In this document: piece by piece, positions 39,262-48,696 of the stretch
Position numbering within the stretch: the stretch's first letter is position 1
Layout: each line of letters opens with the position of its first letter
From: Magnetospirillum fulvum MGU-K5
Lineage (GTDB): Bacteria > Pseudomonadota > Alphaproteobacteria > Rhodospirillales > Magnetospirillaceae
Direction of reading: 5' to 3'
Length of the DNA stretch: 64,000 nucleotides
Assembly: GCF_000442515.1 (NCBI RefSeq)
Contig: NZ_AQPH01000003.1
Coordinates: 47,132-111,131 of the forward strand
The notes under the pieces: generated by a model
The model's input: only the letters and a program-made list of their open reading frames with translations
What the model was told of the DNA's origin: nothing
The model's database searches: none
Position numbers and translations under genes: made by a program

Positions 39262-39375
39262 TTTCCGTTGGTGGGGCAAAAAGCCACAATCGATCAAGGG
39301 TCTATCCGATGCGTGTCCGTTGCGGCGACCGGCGACGGGCGCGACGGCGCGGGGCGGATCGAACCAACCGGTAAG

Positions 39376-39605
39376 TTGTGCACACCGTCGATTCCGGGCG
39401 AAATCTTGCGCCGGGGCGGGAGGGCGGTAGGATAAATCCGGTCAAATCCGGATCGGATACGGGAAATTTTGCGCTAAAGCCTTGGAAAACATGGATTTCG
39501 GATTTGTGCATAAAAACAGGCAGAGGCCAGAACCCTAGGGACTCCCTCGCTGCCCCCAGCCTCCCCACAACTTTCCAACATACTTATCCACAGAGTTCGT
39601 GGATA
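39376..39605 (+). repeat. Tandem DnaA-box unit 2
   Basis: TTGTGCACA (39376-39384) to the dyad (39585-39605); boxes 208 nt apart. It shares GGGACTCCCT, TGCCCCCAG, AAAACAGGCA and CTTTCCAACATAC with its sister units. Confidence 0.7.
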
Positions 39606-39734
39606 GTCTGGGCGGAGAGGGGGGCCGGGCCTGTTGTCGCCCGGCGAGGAGCGGGGGAGGGACCGGTTCCCGACTCCCCCGAATTGGGACGCGGACTCGG
39701 CCGCCCCAGCAGCGTCCGCCCCGGCTCCGCAGAG

Positions 39735-39954
39735 TTGTGCACAGGATCGGGTCAGCGTGTGCGTGGTCATCAAATCGCCGTATTTCCGCGAAAAACCAAG
39801 GCTTAGCGGATCGCTGAAAAACTAATGTATTGAATTTAAATGCTTTCGCAGTGATGCACAGAAAACAGGCAAACAGGCAAACTCCAGGAAGTCTCTCGGT
39901 GCCCCCAGTCGATCCCGAACTTTCCAACAAACTTATCCACATGAATCGTGGATA
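39735..39954 (+). repeat. Tandem DnaA-box unit 3 (adjoins uvrC)
   Basis: TTGTGCACA (39735-39743) to the dyad (39934-39954); boxes 198 nt apart. It matches unit 1 after the first element (GGATCGGGTC, TCGCCGTATTTC at the same 40-nt offset) and unit 2 near the end (AAAACAGGCA, TGCCCCCAG, ACTTTCCAACAAAC). Confidence 0.7.
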
Positions 39955-39976
39955 TCCTGAACCGCAAGAGGAAAAG

Positions 39977-41920
39977 GTGGTCCCATACCAAAGCGGTAGC
40001 GACGATGCGGCGGACCCCGGCCCGGACGAGGCCGAGCCGACCCAATCGGCGCGTCCGCTTGCGGCCGGAGTGGCGGTGATCCAGGCGTTTCTCGCCACCT
40101 TGGGCGATAGCCCCGGGGTGTACCGGATGCTGAACGGGCGCGGCGACGTGCTGTATGTCGGCAAGGCCAAGAATCTGAAGAAGCGGGTGGTGGCCTATAC
40201 CAAGCCGGACCGGCAGGCCCTGCGGATTCAGCGGATGATCGCCGAGACCGCCACGATGGAGGTGGTGACTACCCGCACCGAGGTCGAGGCGCTGTTGCTG
40301 GAAAGCACCCTGATCAAGTCGCTGGGGCCGCGCTATAATATCCTGCTGAAGGACGACAAGACCTTCCCCCATATCCTGATCACCGCCGACCATGACTGGC
40401 CGCAGGTGGTCAAACATCGCGGTGCCCGCACCCGGGCGGGGGAATATTTCGGTCCGTTCGCCTCGGCCGGGTCGGTCAATCAGGCCCTGGCCGCGCTGCA
40501 ACGCGCCTTTCTGCTGCGCTCCTGCACCGATTCGGTGTTTGCCGCCCGCACCCGTCCCTGTCTGCTGTTTCAGATCAAGCGGTGCAGCGCGCCGTGCGCC
40601 GACCGCATCAGCCCCGAGGCCTATCGCGAGCTGGTCGATGGGGCGCGGGCCTTCCTGTCCGGGCAAAGCCAGAAAATCCGCCACGATCTGACCGCGCGGA
40701 TGGAAACAGCCAGCGAAGCGCTGGAATTCGAAGAGGCGGCGCTGTACCGCGACCGGCTGCGGGCGCTGGCCCGGGTCCAGGCCAGCCCGGAAAGCGGAGC
40801 CGAGGGCTTGGAGAACGCCGACGTCGTCGCGCTGCATCAGGCGGGCGGGGCCAGCTCGGTTCAGGTGTTCTTTTTCCGCGCCGGGTGTCATTGCGGCAAC
40901 CGGGCTTATTTCCCCAGTCACAGCCGCGATGCCGAGGCACCCGAGGTGATGGCCGCCTTTTTGGGCCAGTTCTACGCCGACCGGCCGCCGCCGCCGGACA
41001 TTCTGCTCAACATCGCGCCCGCCGAGGCGGGGATCGTCGCCGAGGCGCTGAGCGAGAAGGCAAAGCACAAGGTCACCCTGCTGCTGCCCAAGCGAGGCGA
41101 TCGCAAGCGGCTGATCGATCACGCCACCGACAATGCCCGCGACGCCCTGGCGCGGCGGCTGGCCGAAAGCGGGGCGTGGCGTCAGTTGCTCGACGGCGTT
41201 GCCACCGCGCTGGGGCTGGACGCTCCCCCGCAGCGGATCGAGGTTTACGATAACAGCCACATCCAGGGCAGCGACGCGGTGGGCGCGATGATCGTTGCCG
41301 GGCCGGAGGGGCTGCTGAAATCGGCGTGGCGCAAATTCAATATCCGCTCGACCACTCTGACGCCGGGCGATGATTTCGGGATGATGCGCGAGGTACTGAC
41401 CCGTCGTTTGTCCCGCGCCCAGAAGGAAGACCCCGACCGCGAACGCGGACACTGGCCCGATCTGATCCTGGTCGATGGCGGCCAGGGCCAATTGACCAGC
41501 GCGCTGGCGGTGCTGGAAGAATTGGGGATCGACGATCTGGCCATCGTCGGTATCGCCAAGGGTCCCGACCGCGACGCCGGGCGCGAACGCTTCTTCATTC
41601 CCGGCCGCGAGCCGTTCATGCTGCCGCTGCGCGATCCGGTGCTGTATTTCCTTCAGCGCCTGCGCGACGAGGCTCACCGCTTCGCCATCGGCACCCACCG
41701 CGCCCGCCGCTCCCAGGGGCTGGTGCGCTCGACGCTGGACGAGGTGACGGGAATCGGGGCACGACGCAAGAAGGCGTTGCTGACCCATTTTGGCTCGGCC
41801 CGCGCCGTCGCCGAGGCCGCTTTGTCGGAACTGGAGGCGGTCGAGGGAATCAGCCGGACGATGGCGAAGAAACTGCACGACCATTTTCATCCCGAAGAGA
41901 GGGAAATTCGCCCGGAATAA
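39977..41920 (+). CDS. uvrC: Excinuclease ABC subunit UvrC
   Basis: 647 residues if translation starts at GTG 39977, which has AGAGGA 4 nt upstream. Further in-frame ATGs at 39830 and 39941 lie within the DnaA-box repeat and lack a ribosome site. The order is GIY-YIG nuclease (about 45-125: [24 protein letters not shown]), Cys-rich region ([13 protein letters not shown]), UVR motif (about 245-280), RNase H-like 5' nuclease ([18 protein letters not shown]) and tandem HhH at the C-terminus ([25 protein letters not shown]). It makes both incisions in nucleotide excision repair with UvrAB. Confidence 0.96.
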   Translation: MVPYQSGSDDAADPGPDEAEPTQSARPLAAGVAVIQAFLATLGDSPGVYRMLNGRGDVLYVGKAKNLKKRVVAYTKPDRQALRIQRMIAETATMEVVTTRTEVEALLLESTLIKSLGPRYNILLKDDKTFPHILITADHDWPQVVKHRGARTRAGEYFGPFASAGSVNQALAALQRAFLLRSCTDSVFAARTRPCLLFQIKRCSAPCADRISPEAYRELVDGARAFLSGQSQKIRHDLTARMETASEALEFEEAALYRDRLRALARVQASPESGAEGLENADVVALHQAGGASSVQVFFFRAGCHCGNRAYFPSHSRDAEAPEVMAAFLGQFYADRPPPPDILLNIAPAEAGIVAEALSEKAKHKVTLLLPKRGDRKRLIDHATDNARDALARRLAESGAWRQLLDGVATALGLDAPPQRIEVYDNSHIQGSDAVGAMIVAGPEGLLKSAWRKFNIRSTTLTPGDDFGMMREVLTRRLSRAQKEDPDRERGHWPDLILVDGGQGQLTSALAVLEELGIDDLAIVGIAKGPDRDAGRERFFIPGREPFMLPLRDPVLYFLQRLRDEAHRFAIGTHRARRSQGLVRSTLDEVTGIGARRKKALLTHFGSARAVAEAALSELEAVEGISRTMAKKLHDHFHPEEREIRPE

Positions 41921-42009
41921 CTGCTGTCGGGATCGTGACAGGGTGATGAATCCAGTCTAGTATCGCCGCGCCGCGCCCCGGCCCGGGGGGCGCCTGACGG
42001 ACATGAGCG

Positions 42010-42597
42010 ATGGTGACCAGCCTTCCCAATCTTTTGACATTGTCGCGTATCGTGGTGATTCCGGTGATGGTCGCCCTGTTCTATGTCGACGGCCCGACCG
42101 CCCGCTGGGGGGCCTGTGCCCTGTTCATCGCGGCCGCGATCACCGACTGGTTCGACGGATATGTCGCCCGGTCGCGCAATCAGGTCTCGACCTTCGGCCG
42201 CTTTCTCGACCCGATTGCCGACAAGCTGCTGGTTGTCTCGGTGCTGTTCATGCTGGTGGCGTTCAACCGCGTCAGTCAGTTGTCGATCCTGTCGGCGCTG
42301 GTGATCGTGCTGCGCGAGATCATGGTGTCGGGCCTGCGCGAATTCCTGGCCGAGGTCCGGGTCGGTCTGCCGGTCAGCCGACTGGCGAAATGGAAGACCG
42401 GGATTCAGATGGTGGCGATCCCGGTGTTGCTGGTCGGCGATGCGTTGACGATCCTGCCGACCCGGGAGATCGGCGAGGTCGGCCTGTCGGTCGCGGCGGC
42501 GCTGACCCTGATCACCGGCTGGGATTATCTCCGCTCGGGCTGGCACCACATCCGGGCCAACCCGGTTCCGGTCGATCCGGCATCGCCCCACGACTGA
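42010..42597 (+). CDS. pgsA: CDP-diacylglycerol-glycerol-3-phosphate 3-phosphatidyltransferase
   Basis: 195 residues, membrane protein with about four hydrophobic segments. The CDP-alcohol phosphotransferase motif D-G-x2-A-R-x8-G-x3-D-x3-D is complete (DGYVARSRNQV through FGRFLDPIAD). It makes phosphatidylglycerolphosphate, the committed step to phosphatidylglycerol and cardiolipin. The start MVTSLPNLLTLSRI is typical. It lies 89 nt after uvrC, its usual neighbour in proteobacteria. Confidence 0.96.
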   Translation: MVTSLPNLLTLSRIVVIPVMVALFYVDGPTARWGACALFIAAAITDWFDGYVARSRNQVSTFGRFLDPIADKLLVVSVLFMLVAFNRVSQLSILSALVIVLREIMVSGLREFLAEVRVGLPVSRLAKWKTGIQMVAIPVLLVGDALTILPTREIGEVGLSVAAALTLITGWDYLRSGWHHIRANPVPVDPASPHD

Positions 42598-42707
42598 GCG
42601 CGACCGTCAGACGGCCTTTTTCGCCCTTGCCGCGCGGGCTGCTCTCGTTGCATGCTCGGGGCCGTTCTCGGCCCTGGTCCTGTCCGGGGCTTTCGGTTTG
42701 CCAACAG

Positions 42708-42729
42708 GCCGCACGGCCCTTCGTGCGGC
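42708..42729 (+). other. Hairpin upstream of the DUF3576 gene
   Basis: GCCGCACG (42708-42715) pairs with CGTGCGGC (42722-42729), loop of 6, ending 16 nt before the ATG. It may be the pgsA terminator or a leader structure; there is no T-run. Confidence 0.4.
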
Positions 42730-42745
42730 GGAATGAAGGCGCGAC

Positions 42746-43276
42746 ATGATTAGATACAGATACGCGGTTCGCTTCGCCGTTCCGGTCGCTTTTCTTGCCG
42801 GCCTGCTGCTGTCCGCCTGCGAAAATTCCCAAGCGGTTTATCCGACCCGTGACAAAGGGGACAGCGCGCCGCGCATGTCCAACGAGAAGCAGGAAACCAT
42901 TTTCGGGCCGGAAGGCTTGTTCGGCAAAAGCAAGCCCGACAATGCCGGATCGGGAATCGGCGTCAATGCCTTCCTGTGGCGGGCGTCGCTTGACACCATC
43001 TCGTTCATGCCGATCACCACCGCCGACGCCTTTGGCGGGACGATCTTCACCGATTGGTATCAGCTCCCCGAGACGCCGAACGAGCGTTACAAGGTCAACG
43101 TCTTCATCCTGGACCGCACTTTGCGGTCGGACGGGGTCAAGGTGTCGCTGTTCAAGCAGACCCGCGACCTGACCGGCAGCTGGGTCGATGCCCGCGTCGA
43201 TCCCAAGATGGCGACCGATCTTGAAAACTCGATCCTGACCCGGGCGCGCCAGCTTCGCCTCGTCTCGCAGGACTGA
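42746..43276 (+). CDS. DUF3576 domain lipoprotein
   Basis: 176 residues. The signal ends in the lipobox LLSAC, so a lipidated Cys is expected. The mature part (GIGVNAFLWRASLDTISFMPITTADAFGGTIFTDWYQLPETPNERYKVNVFILDRTLRSDGVKVSLFKQ) is a DUF3576 domain, found almost only in alphaproteobacteria and usually encoded beside leuS and lptE. That placement suggests an envelope role, perhaps with LPS export (inference). leuS starts 43 nt downstream. Confidence 0.88.
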   Translation: MIRYRYAVRFAVPVAFLAGLLLSACENSQAVYPTRDKGDSAPRMSNEKQETIFGPEGLFGKSKPDNAGSGIGVNAFLWRASLDTISFMPITTADAFGGTIFTDWYQLPETPNERYKVNVFILDRTLRSDGVKVSLFKQTRDLTGSWVDARVDPKMATDLENSILTRARQLRLVSQD

Positions 43277-43319
43277 CCGACCCTACTTTTAGCCGCTAAC
43301 CGGAAAGACAGACGACGAA

Positions 43320-45914
43320 ATGTCGCGCCCTGATTCTCTTATTGCCGATCGCTATAACGTCAAGGACACCGAAGCCCGGTGGCAGAAGGTCTGGGAAGAC
43401 CGCGGCTGCTTCATCGCGCGTGAGGAATCCGACCGCCCGAAATATTATGTGCTGGAGATGTTTCCCTATCCGTCGGGGCGCATCCACATGGGCCATGTCC
43501 GCAATTACACGTTGGGCGACGTCGTTGCCCGCTACAAGCGGGCGCGCGGCCACAATGTGCTGCATCCGATGGGGTGGGACGCTTTTGGCCTTCCGGCGGA
43601 GAACGCGGCGATCCAGCACGGGGTCCATCCGGCGAAATGGACCCGCGAGAATATCGCGGCGATGCGCGAGCAGTTGAAGTCGATGGGTCTGTCCTACGAT
43701 TGGGGCCGCGAGGTCGCCACCTGCGAGCCGGACTATTACCGCCACGAACAGAAGATGTTCCTGGATTTCCTCAAGGCCGGGCTGGTCTATCGCAAGGAAT
43801 CCTGGGTCAATTGGGACCCGGTCGAGAACACCGTTCTCGCCAACGAGCAGGTGATCGACGGGCGCGGCTGGCGCTCGGGCGCGCTGGTCGAAAAACGGCT
43901 ACTGTCGCAATGGTTCCTGAAGATCACCGCCTTTGCCCAGGATCTGCTCGACAGCCTGAAGACGCTGGATCGCTGGCCCGAGCGGGTGCGGCTGATGCAG
44001 GAGAACTGGATCGGCCGGTCCGAAGGGGCGCGGCTGCTGTTCCAGGTCGAAGGCCGCGCCACCGGGCTGGAGATTTTCACCACCCGTCCCGATACCCTGT
44101 TCGGGGCCCGTTTCGTCGCCATCGCCGCCAACCATCCGCTGGCCGCCGAACTGGCGGTGGGCAATCCGGCGCTGGCCGAGTTCATCGCCGAATGCAACCG
44201 GATGGGCACCTCCGAGGCGGCGATCGAAACGGCGGAGAAGAAGGGCTTCGATACCGGGCTGAAGGCGGTGCATCCGTTCGATCCGTCGCGGACCCTGCCG
44301 ATCCATGTCGCCAATTTCGTGCTGATGGATTATGGCACCGGGGCGATCTTCGGTTGCCCGGCGCATGACCAGCGCGATCTCGATTTCGCCAACAAATACG
44401 GGCTGGGCTATACCCAAGTGGTCGAACCGGCCGCCGACCGCGAGGCGGTGGCCGCCCAGATCGCCGCCGGAACCGCCTATACCGGCGACGGTGCCTTGAT
44501 CAATTCCGGTTTCCTCGACGGTCTCGCCGTCGAAGCGGCCAAGGCCGCCGCGATCGACCGGATCGAGGCCGAGGGATTGGGGGCACGTACCGTCAATTTC
44601 CGTCTGCGTGATTGGGGCGTGTCGCGGCAGCGTTATTGGGGCTGCCCGATCCCGATCATCCATTGCGAGTGCTGTGGCGCGGTGCCGGTGCCGGAATCCG
44701 AACTGCCGGTGCAATTGCCCGAGGATGTCCGCTTTGACATTCCCGGTAATCCGCTGGCCCATCACCCGACCTGGAAGGATGTCGCCTGCCCGGTCTGTGG
44801 CAAGCCCGCCCGGCGCGAGACCGACACGTTCGATACCTTCTTCGAATCCTCGTGGTACTTCGCCCGCTATACCTCGCCCACCAGCACCACGGTCGGCTTT
44901 GACCGCGCCGCCGCCGATTACTGGATGCCGGTCGATCAATATATCGGCGGGATCGAGCATGCGGTGCTGCACCTGCTCTATTCGCGCTTCTTCACCCGGG
45001 CGCTGCGCCAGTGCGGCTATCTGAACGTCGCCGAGCCGTTCGCCGGTCTGCTGACCCAGGGGATGATCTGCCACGAGACCTATAAGGACGAGGCCGGGGC
45101 CTGGCTGTTCCCGACCGATGTCACCGACGGTCCCGATGGCCGCCCGGTCCATGCCGAAACCGGCCAGCCGGTGACGGTCGGCCGTTCGGAGAAGATGAGC
45201 AAGTCGAAGAAGAACGTCGTCGATCCCGCCGGGATCATCGACGGTTACGGGGCCGATACCGCCCGGCTGTTCATGTTGTCGGACAGCCCGCCCGACCGCG
45301 ATCTCGACTGGACCGAAGCCGGGATCGACGGGGCTTGGCGCTACGTCAACCGCCTGTGGCGGATGGCGGTGACCGCCGATCTGCCCGCGATCGATGCTCC
45401 GATGCCGGAATTGGGCGCCGAAGCAGCCAAGCTTCGCCGTCTTGTTCACAAGACCATTGCCGTGGTCGGCGATGATCTCGACCGCTTCCAGTTCAACAAG
45501 GCGGTGGCGCATATCCGCGAGATGACCAACGCGCTGGGTGAATTGGGGGCTCCCGCCGTCGAGAGCGATGCCGCCTGGGTCCTGCGCGAGGGTCTGGAGG
45601 CCGCCGCCCGTCTGATCGGGCCGATGATGCCGCATCTGGGCGAGGAAATGTGGGCGGCCCTGGGTCGTGACAGCCTGATCGCCGAGACGGCGTGGCCCGA
45701 GGCCGATCCCGCTTTGCTGGTCGAAGACAGTGTGACCGTTGCGGTCCAGGTCAACGGCAAGCTGCGCGCCACGATCGAACTGCCCAAGAACGCCGATCCG
45801 GCGCTGGCCGAGCGCACCGCGCTCGACCAGCCGCAGGTGATTGTCGTCCTGGCGGGCAAGCCGCCGCGCAAAGTGGTGGTCGTGCCCAACAGGATCGTCA
45901 ATGTTGTGGCCTAG
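43320..45914 (+). CDS. leuS: Leucyl-tRNA synthetase
   Basis: 864 residues. Class I signatures HMGH at 56-59 ([19 protein letters not shown]) and KMSKS at 625-629 are present. The editing CP1 domain is present ([35 protein letters not shown]), as is a zinc-type motif CHCEC-like CECCGAVPV...CPVCG. It charges tRNA-Leu. It overlaps lptE by 14 nt, giving a leuS-lptE-holA operon. Confidence 0.98.
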   Translation: MSRPDSLIADRYNVKDTEARWQKVWEDRGCFIAREESDRPKYYVLEMFPYPSGRIHMGHVRNYTLGDVVARYKRARGHNVLHPMGWDAFGLPAENAAIQHGVHPAKWTRENIAAMREQLKSMGLSYDWGREVATCEPDYYRHEQKMFLDFLKAGLVYRKESWVNWDPVENTVLANEQVIDGRGWRSGALVEKRLLSQWFLKITAFAQDLLDSLKTLDRWPERVRLMQENWIGRSEGARLLFQVEGRATGLEIFTTRPDTLFGARFVAIAANHPLAAELAVGNPALAEFIAECNRMGTSEAAIETAEKKGFDTGLKAVHPFDPSRTLPIHVANFVLMDYGTGAIFGCPAHDQRDLDFANKYGLGYTQVVEPAADREAVAAQIAAGTAYTGDGALINSGFLDGLAVEAAKAAAIDRIEAEGLGARTVNFRLRDWGVSRQRYWGCPIPIIHCECCGAVPVPESELPVQLPEDVRFDIPGNPLAHHPTWKDVACPVCGKPARRETDTFDTFFESSWYFARYTSPTSTTVGFDRAAADYWMPVDQYIGGIEHAVLHLLYSRFFTRALRQCGYLNVAEPFAGLLTQGMICHETYKDEAGAWLFPTDVTDGPDGRPVHAETGQPVTVGRSEKMSKSKKNVVDPAGIIDGYGADTARLFMLSDSPPDRDLDWTEAGIDGAWRYVNRLWRMAVTADLPAIDAPMPELGAEAAKLRRLVHKTIAVVGDDLDRFQFNKAVAHIREMTNALGELGAPAVESDAAWVLREGLEAAARLIGPMMPHLGEEMWAALGRDSLIAETAWPEADPALLVEDSVTVAVQVNGKLRATIELPKNADPALAERTALDQPQVIVVLAGKPPRKVVVVPNRIVNVVA

Positions 45915-46491
45915 ACTCCTGCTGGTCGCCGTGCTGGCGGGGCTTGGCCCCGTCGGCTGCGGCTTCCGTGCGATTCATGCCACGGCGGGCAGCTCCGCCG
46001 CCGACAGTCCGGTTGGGGCGGATATGGCCCGTGTTCGGATCGAGCCGATCAACAACCGGGTCGGCCAGCAGGTCCGTAACGCCCTGGTCGAGCGGCTCAG
46101 TCCGCGCGGGGAACCGGCCGATCCGCTCTATATGCTGCGGATCGAATTGGCCGAAACGACCTCCGATGTCGGTTATCGCAAGGACGGCTATGCCACGCTG
46201 GGCAATCTGACCCTGACCGCGACGATCCGGTTACAGCGCGACGGGATATACCTGCTGAACGAGTCCGCCAGTACGGTGGCCAGCTTCGATTATCTTGGCC
46301 CGCGCTATGCCAGTGTGGTGATGGAACGCGATGCCCGCGAACGGGCGGCAACTCAGATCGCCGACGATATTCGCGGCCGGGTCGCCGCCGCGATCGAGCG
46401 GTATCTGGCCAATCCCAACGATCCCCGCTTCCGTCGCCGAAATAAGGGATGGTCGCCCGGGGATGACCTCTTGCCGTCTACCCAGCCGTGA
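45901..46491 (+). CDS. lptE: LPS-assembly lipoprotein LptE
   Basis: 196 residues from [27 protein letters not shown]. The start lies inside the 3' end of leuS. CGFR at the lipidation site is characteristic of LptE, though the lipobox (PVGC) is not ideal. The rest resembles LptE/Rlp[43 protein letters not shown]. LptE plugs the LptD barrel that delivers LPS to the outer leaflet. The leuS-lptE-holA order is the widespread proteobacterial arrangement and supports the call. Confidence 0.9.
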   Translation: MLWPRLLLVAVLAGLGPVGCGFRAIHATAGSSAADSPVGADMARVRIEPINNRVGQQVRNALVERLSPRGEPADPLYMLRIELAETTSDVGYRKDGYATLGNLTLTATIRLQRDGIYLLNESASTVASFDYLGPRYASVVMERDARERAATQIADDIRGRVAAAIERYLANPNDPRFRRRNKGWSPGDDLLPSTQP

Positions 46492-47510
46492 AGATTGCGG
46501 CGGCGCGGATCGAGGCCTTCCTGCGCCAGCCCGATCCGCAGATTCGCGCCGTTTTGGTCTATGGACCCGACCAGGGGCTGGTGCGCGAACGGGTTGAACG
46601 GCTGATGCGCGGGGTGGTCGCGGATTTGTCCGATCCGTTCCGCGTTGCCGAACTCCGCGCCGCTCAGTTGAAGGAAAGCCCGGCCGCGCTGGCCGACGAA
46701 GCCGCCGCGATTGCGATGGGGGGCGGACGACGGGTGGTGGTGCTGCGCGATGCCGCCGACGGCCAAAGCGCGTCGCTGGCTTCGTTCCTGGCCAATCCGC
46801 GCGGCGATTCGCTGGTGGTGGTCGAGGCGGGAGAGTTGGGGCCGCGCTCGTCGTTGCGCAAGCTGGTCGAAGGCGCCGACAATGCCGCCGTCCTGGCCTG
46901 CTATGGCGACGAGGCGGGGACGCTGGAAACGGTGATCGTTGCCGAATTAAAGGCGTCCGGGCTGATGGCCGAGCCGGACGCGATGGCCTATCTGGTCGAA
47001 CATCTCGGCGGCGACCGCCGTCTGACCCGCTCGGAACTGACCAAGCTGGCGCTGTATATGGGCGGACCGGGCCGGGTCAAGCTTGAGGATGCGGTGGCTT
47101 GTGTCGGCGACAGTGCCGCGCGCGGGCTGGACGATCTGGCGCTGTCAACCGCCGACGGCGACCATATCGGGGCGCAGCGGGTGCTCGACAAGCTGTTGAA
47201 CGAAGGGGCGCAGCCGGTCGCGATGTTGCGCTCGGTGTCGCGGCATTTCATCCGTCTTCACCTCGTCGCCGGGCTGATCGCCCAGGGCAAGTCGGTCGAT
47301 CAGGCGATGGGGGCGTTGAAGCCGCCGGTAATCTTTAAAATGGCCGACCGCTTTCGCCGTCAGGTATCGCGCTGGCCGGTCGATCGGCTGGGCCGCGCGC
47401 TGGAATTGCTGACCGAGGCCGAACTCGATTGCAAGACCACCGGCCTTCCCGCGCCCGAGATCACCGCCCGCGCCCTGATGATGATCGCCCGCGCTGCCTC
47501 GCGGCGCTGA
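46488..47510 (+). CDS. holA: DNA polymerase III subunit delta
   Basis: 340 residues from a GTG that overlaps the lptE stop (GTGA). The opening [39 protein letters not shown] matches delta, with an AAA+-like fold, and the region LVEHLGGDRRLTRSELTKLALYMG is typical of the family. Delta opens the beta sliding clamp within the clamp-loader complex. Confidence 0.93.
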   Translation: MKIAAARIEAFLRQPDPQIRAVLVYGPDQGLVRERVERLMRGVVADLSDPFRVAELRAAQLKESPAALADEAAAIAMGGGRRVVVLRDAADGQSASLASFLANPRGDSLVVVEAGELGPRSSLRKLVEGADNAAVLACYGDEAGTLETVIVAELKASGLMAEPDAMAYLVEHLGGDRRLTRSELTKLALYMGGPGRVKLEDAVACVGDSAARGLDDLALSTADGDHIGAQRVLDKLLNEGAQPVAMLRSVSRHFIRLHLVAGLIAQGKSVDQAMGALKPPVIFKMADRFRRQVSRWPVDRLGRALELLTEAELDCKTTGLPAPEITARALMMIARAASRR

Positions 47511-47540
47511 ACCGGCGATTCCCGTCTCCGTATCTTTGCC

Positions 47541-47586
47541 CAATCGCTGGGCGGCGATTGACGGAGGGGGCGGGCGACACTAGATT
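47541..47586 (+). promoter_or_regulatory. hrcA-grpE promoter with overlapping inverted repeat
   Basis: Promoter: TTGACG (47558-47563), 17-nt spacer, TAGATT (47581-47586). The dyad CAATCGC (47541-47547) / GCGATTG (47554-47560) runs into the -35 box. A CIRCE element (TTAGCACTC-N9-GAGTGCTAA) was looked for and not found. Confidence 0.55.
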
Positions 47587-47618
47587 TTCGCGACAGAGCA
47601 GGAAGGTCACCAGGACGG

Positions 47619-48680
47619 ATGGTACGCGGCACCGCGCCAGTCATCACCGAGCTTAACGAGCGCTCGCGGGAAATTTTCCGCCGGGTGGTCGAGTCCTATG
47701 TCGAAACCGGCGAGCCGGTGGGATCGCGCACCCTGTCGCGCCTGCCCAACCTGTCGCTGTCGGCGGCGACGATCCGCAACGTGATGGCCGATCTCGAAGA
47801 ATGCGGCCTGCTCTACGCGCCCCACACCTCGGCGGGACGGTTGCCGACCCAGGCGGGGATGCGGCTGTTCGTCAATGGCCTGCTGGAAGTTGGCCGGATC
47901 GCCGATGACGAGCGCACCCATATCGATCTGCAATGTCGGGCCTCGGGCCGCAGCGTCGAGCAATTGCTGTCCGAGGCGTTGACGACTCTGTCGGGTTTGT
48001 CGCGCTGCGCCGGAATGGTGGTGGCACCGCGGATTCAGCGCTCGCTGAAGCATGTCGAGTTCGTCTGGCTGGGGCCGCGCCGCGCCCTGGTGGTGCTGGT
48101 CACCGAAGACGGGATGGTCGAGAACCGCATTCTCGATTTGCCCGAGGGGGTTGACCGCTCGACCCTGGTCGAAGCCGGAAACTACCTGACCGCACGCTTG
48201 TCCGGCCGCTCGCTCGACGCGATGCGCGAAGAGATCACCGCCGAACTGGAGCAGCAGCGGACCACGCTGGATTCGCTGACCCGCCGCGTCATCGAAGCCG
48301 GTCTGGCTACCTGGGCCGGGGGCGAAAGCCCGGCGCCGCTGATCGTGCGCGGCCAATCGCATCTGCTGGAAGACGTTACCGCCGTCGAGGATCTGGAACG
48401 GATCCGCGCTCTGTTCGAGGCGCTGGAAACCTCGGAACAGTTTCTGCGGCTGGTCGATTTGACCCGCGAGGCCGACGGCGTTCAGATTTTCATCGGGGCG
48501 GAAAACGAGCTGTTCGGAGTTACCGGCTGCTCGATGATCGTTGCCCCCTATCGCGATTCGCGTGAATGCATCGTGGGCGCCATCGGCGTGATCGGCCCCC
48601 AACGCATCAATTACGCCCGGATCATCCCCATGGTCGATTACACCGCAAAGGTGATCGGCCGCCTTATCGGACAACCTTGA
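47619..48680 (+). CDS. hrcA: Heat-inducible transcription repressor HrcA
   Basis: 353 residues. An N-terminal winged helix (LNERSREIFRRVVESYVETGEPVGSRTLS, LSAATIRNVMADLEECGLL) is followed by the GAF-like and dimerisation domains typical of HrcA, ending IGPQRINYARIIPMVDYTAKVIG. HrcA represses chaperone genes through CIRCE sites and depends on GroEL for activity. None is visible here, so its targets (for example groESL) probably lie elsewhere. grpE follows after 16 nt. Confidence 0.96.
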   Translation: MVRGTAPVITELNERSREIFRRVVESYVETGEPVGSRTLSRLPNLSLSAATIRNVMADLEECGLLYAPHTSAGRLPTQAGMRLFVNGLLEVGRIADDERTHIDLQCRASGRSVEQLLSEALTTLSGLSRCAGMVVAPRIQRSLKHVEFVWLGPRRALVVLVTEDGMVENRILDLPEGVDRSTLVEAGNYLTARLSGRSLDAMREEITAELEQQRTTLDSLTRRVIEAGLATWAGGESPAPLIVRGQSHLLEDVTAVEDLERIRALFEALETSEQFLRLVDLTREADGVQIFIGAENELFGVTGCSMIVAPYRDSRECIVGAIGVIGPQRINYARIIPMVDYTAKVIGRLIGQP

Positions 48681-48696
48681 GGATCGAGGACAGAGC

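Larger units (their letters stand above)
39031..39976. other. Candidate replication origin / DnaA-box cluster in tandem repeats
   Basis: A 0.95-kb gap without a credible gene. It holds three TTATCCACA DnaA boxes (39240, 39584, 39933), each inside the dyad TATCCAC-N7-GTGGATA. It also holds three TTGTGCACA elements (39031, 39376, 39735), which differ by one base from the TTGTCCACA box used in some bacteria. AT-rich patches lie at about 39121-39165, 39465-39515 and 39810-39850. Eleven GANTC sites (CcrM-type methylation target in alphaproteobacteria) lie between 39045 and 39947. No dnaA, parAB, gidA or hemE gene is in view. A DnaA-titration or regulatory locus is the alternative. Confidence 0.6.

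Noticed and set aside
39378..39806. A 142-codon plus-strand frame between the SDR gene and uvrC
   Set aside because: Spans the repeat units, unusual composition, no Shine-Dalgarno, no recognisable domain.
39031..39976. CRISPR-like array suggested by regularly spaced repeats
   Set aside because: Units are ~345 bp apart with homologous sequence between them; no short identical repeats with unique 30-40 bp spacers and no cas genes.
39535..40170. A 211-codon antisense frame through the DnaA-box region, with the repeated peptide WIS-LLES
   Set aside because: The internal peptide repeats only mirror the DNA repeats; no ribosome site, and it runs into uvrC on the other strand.
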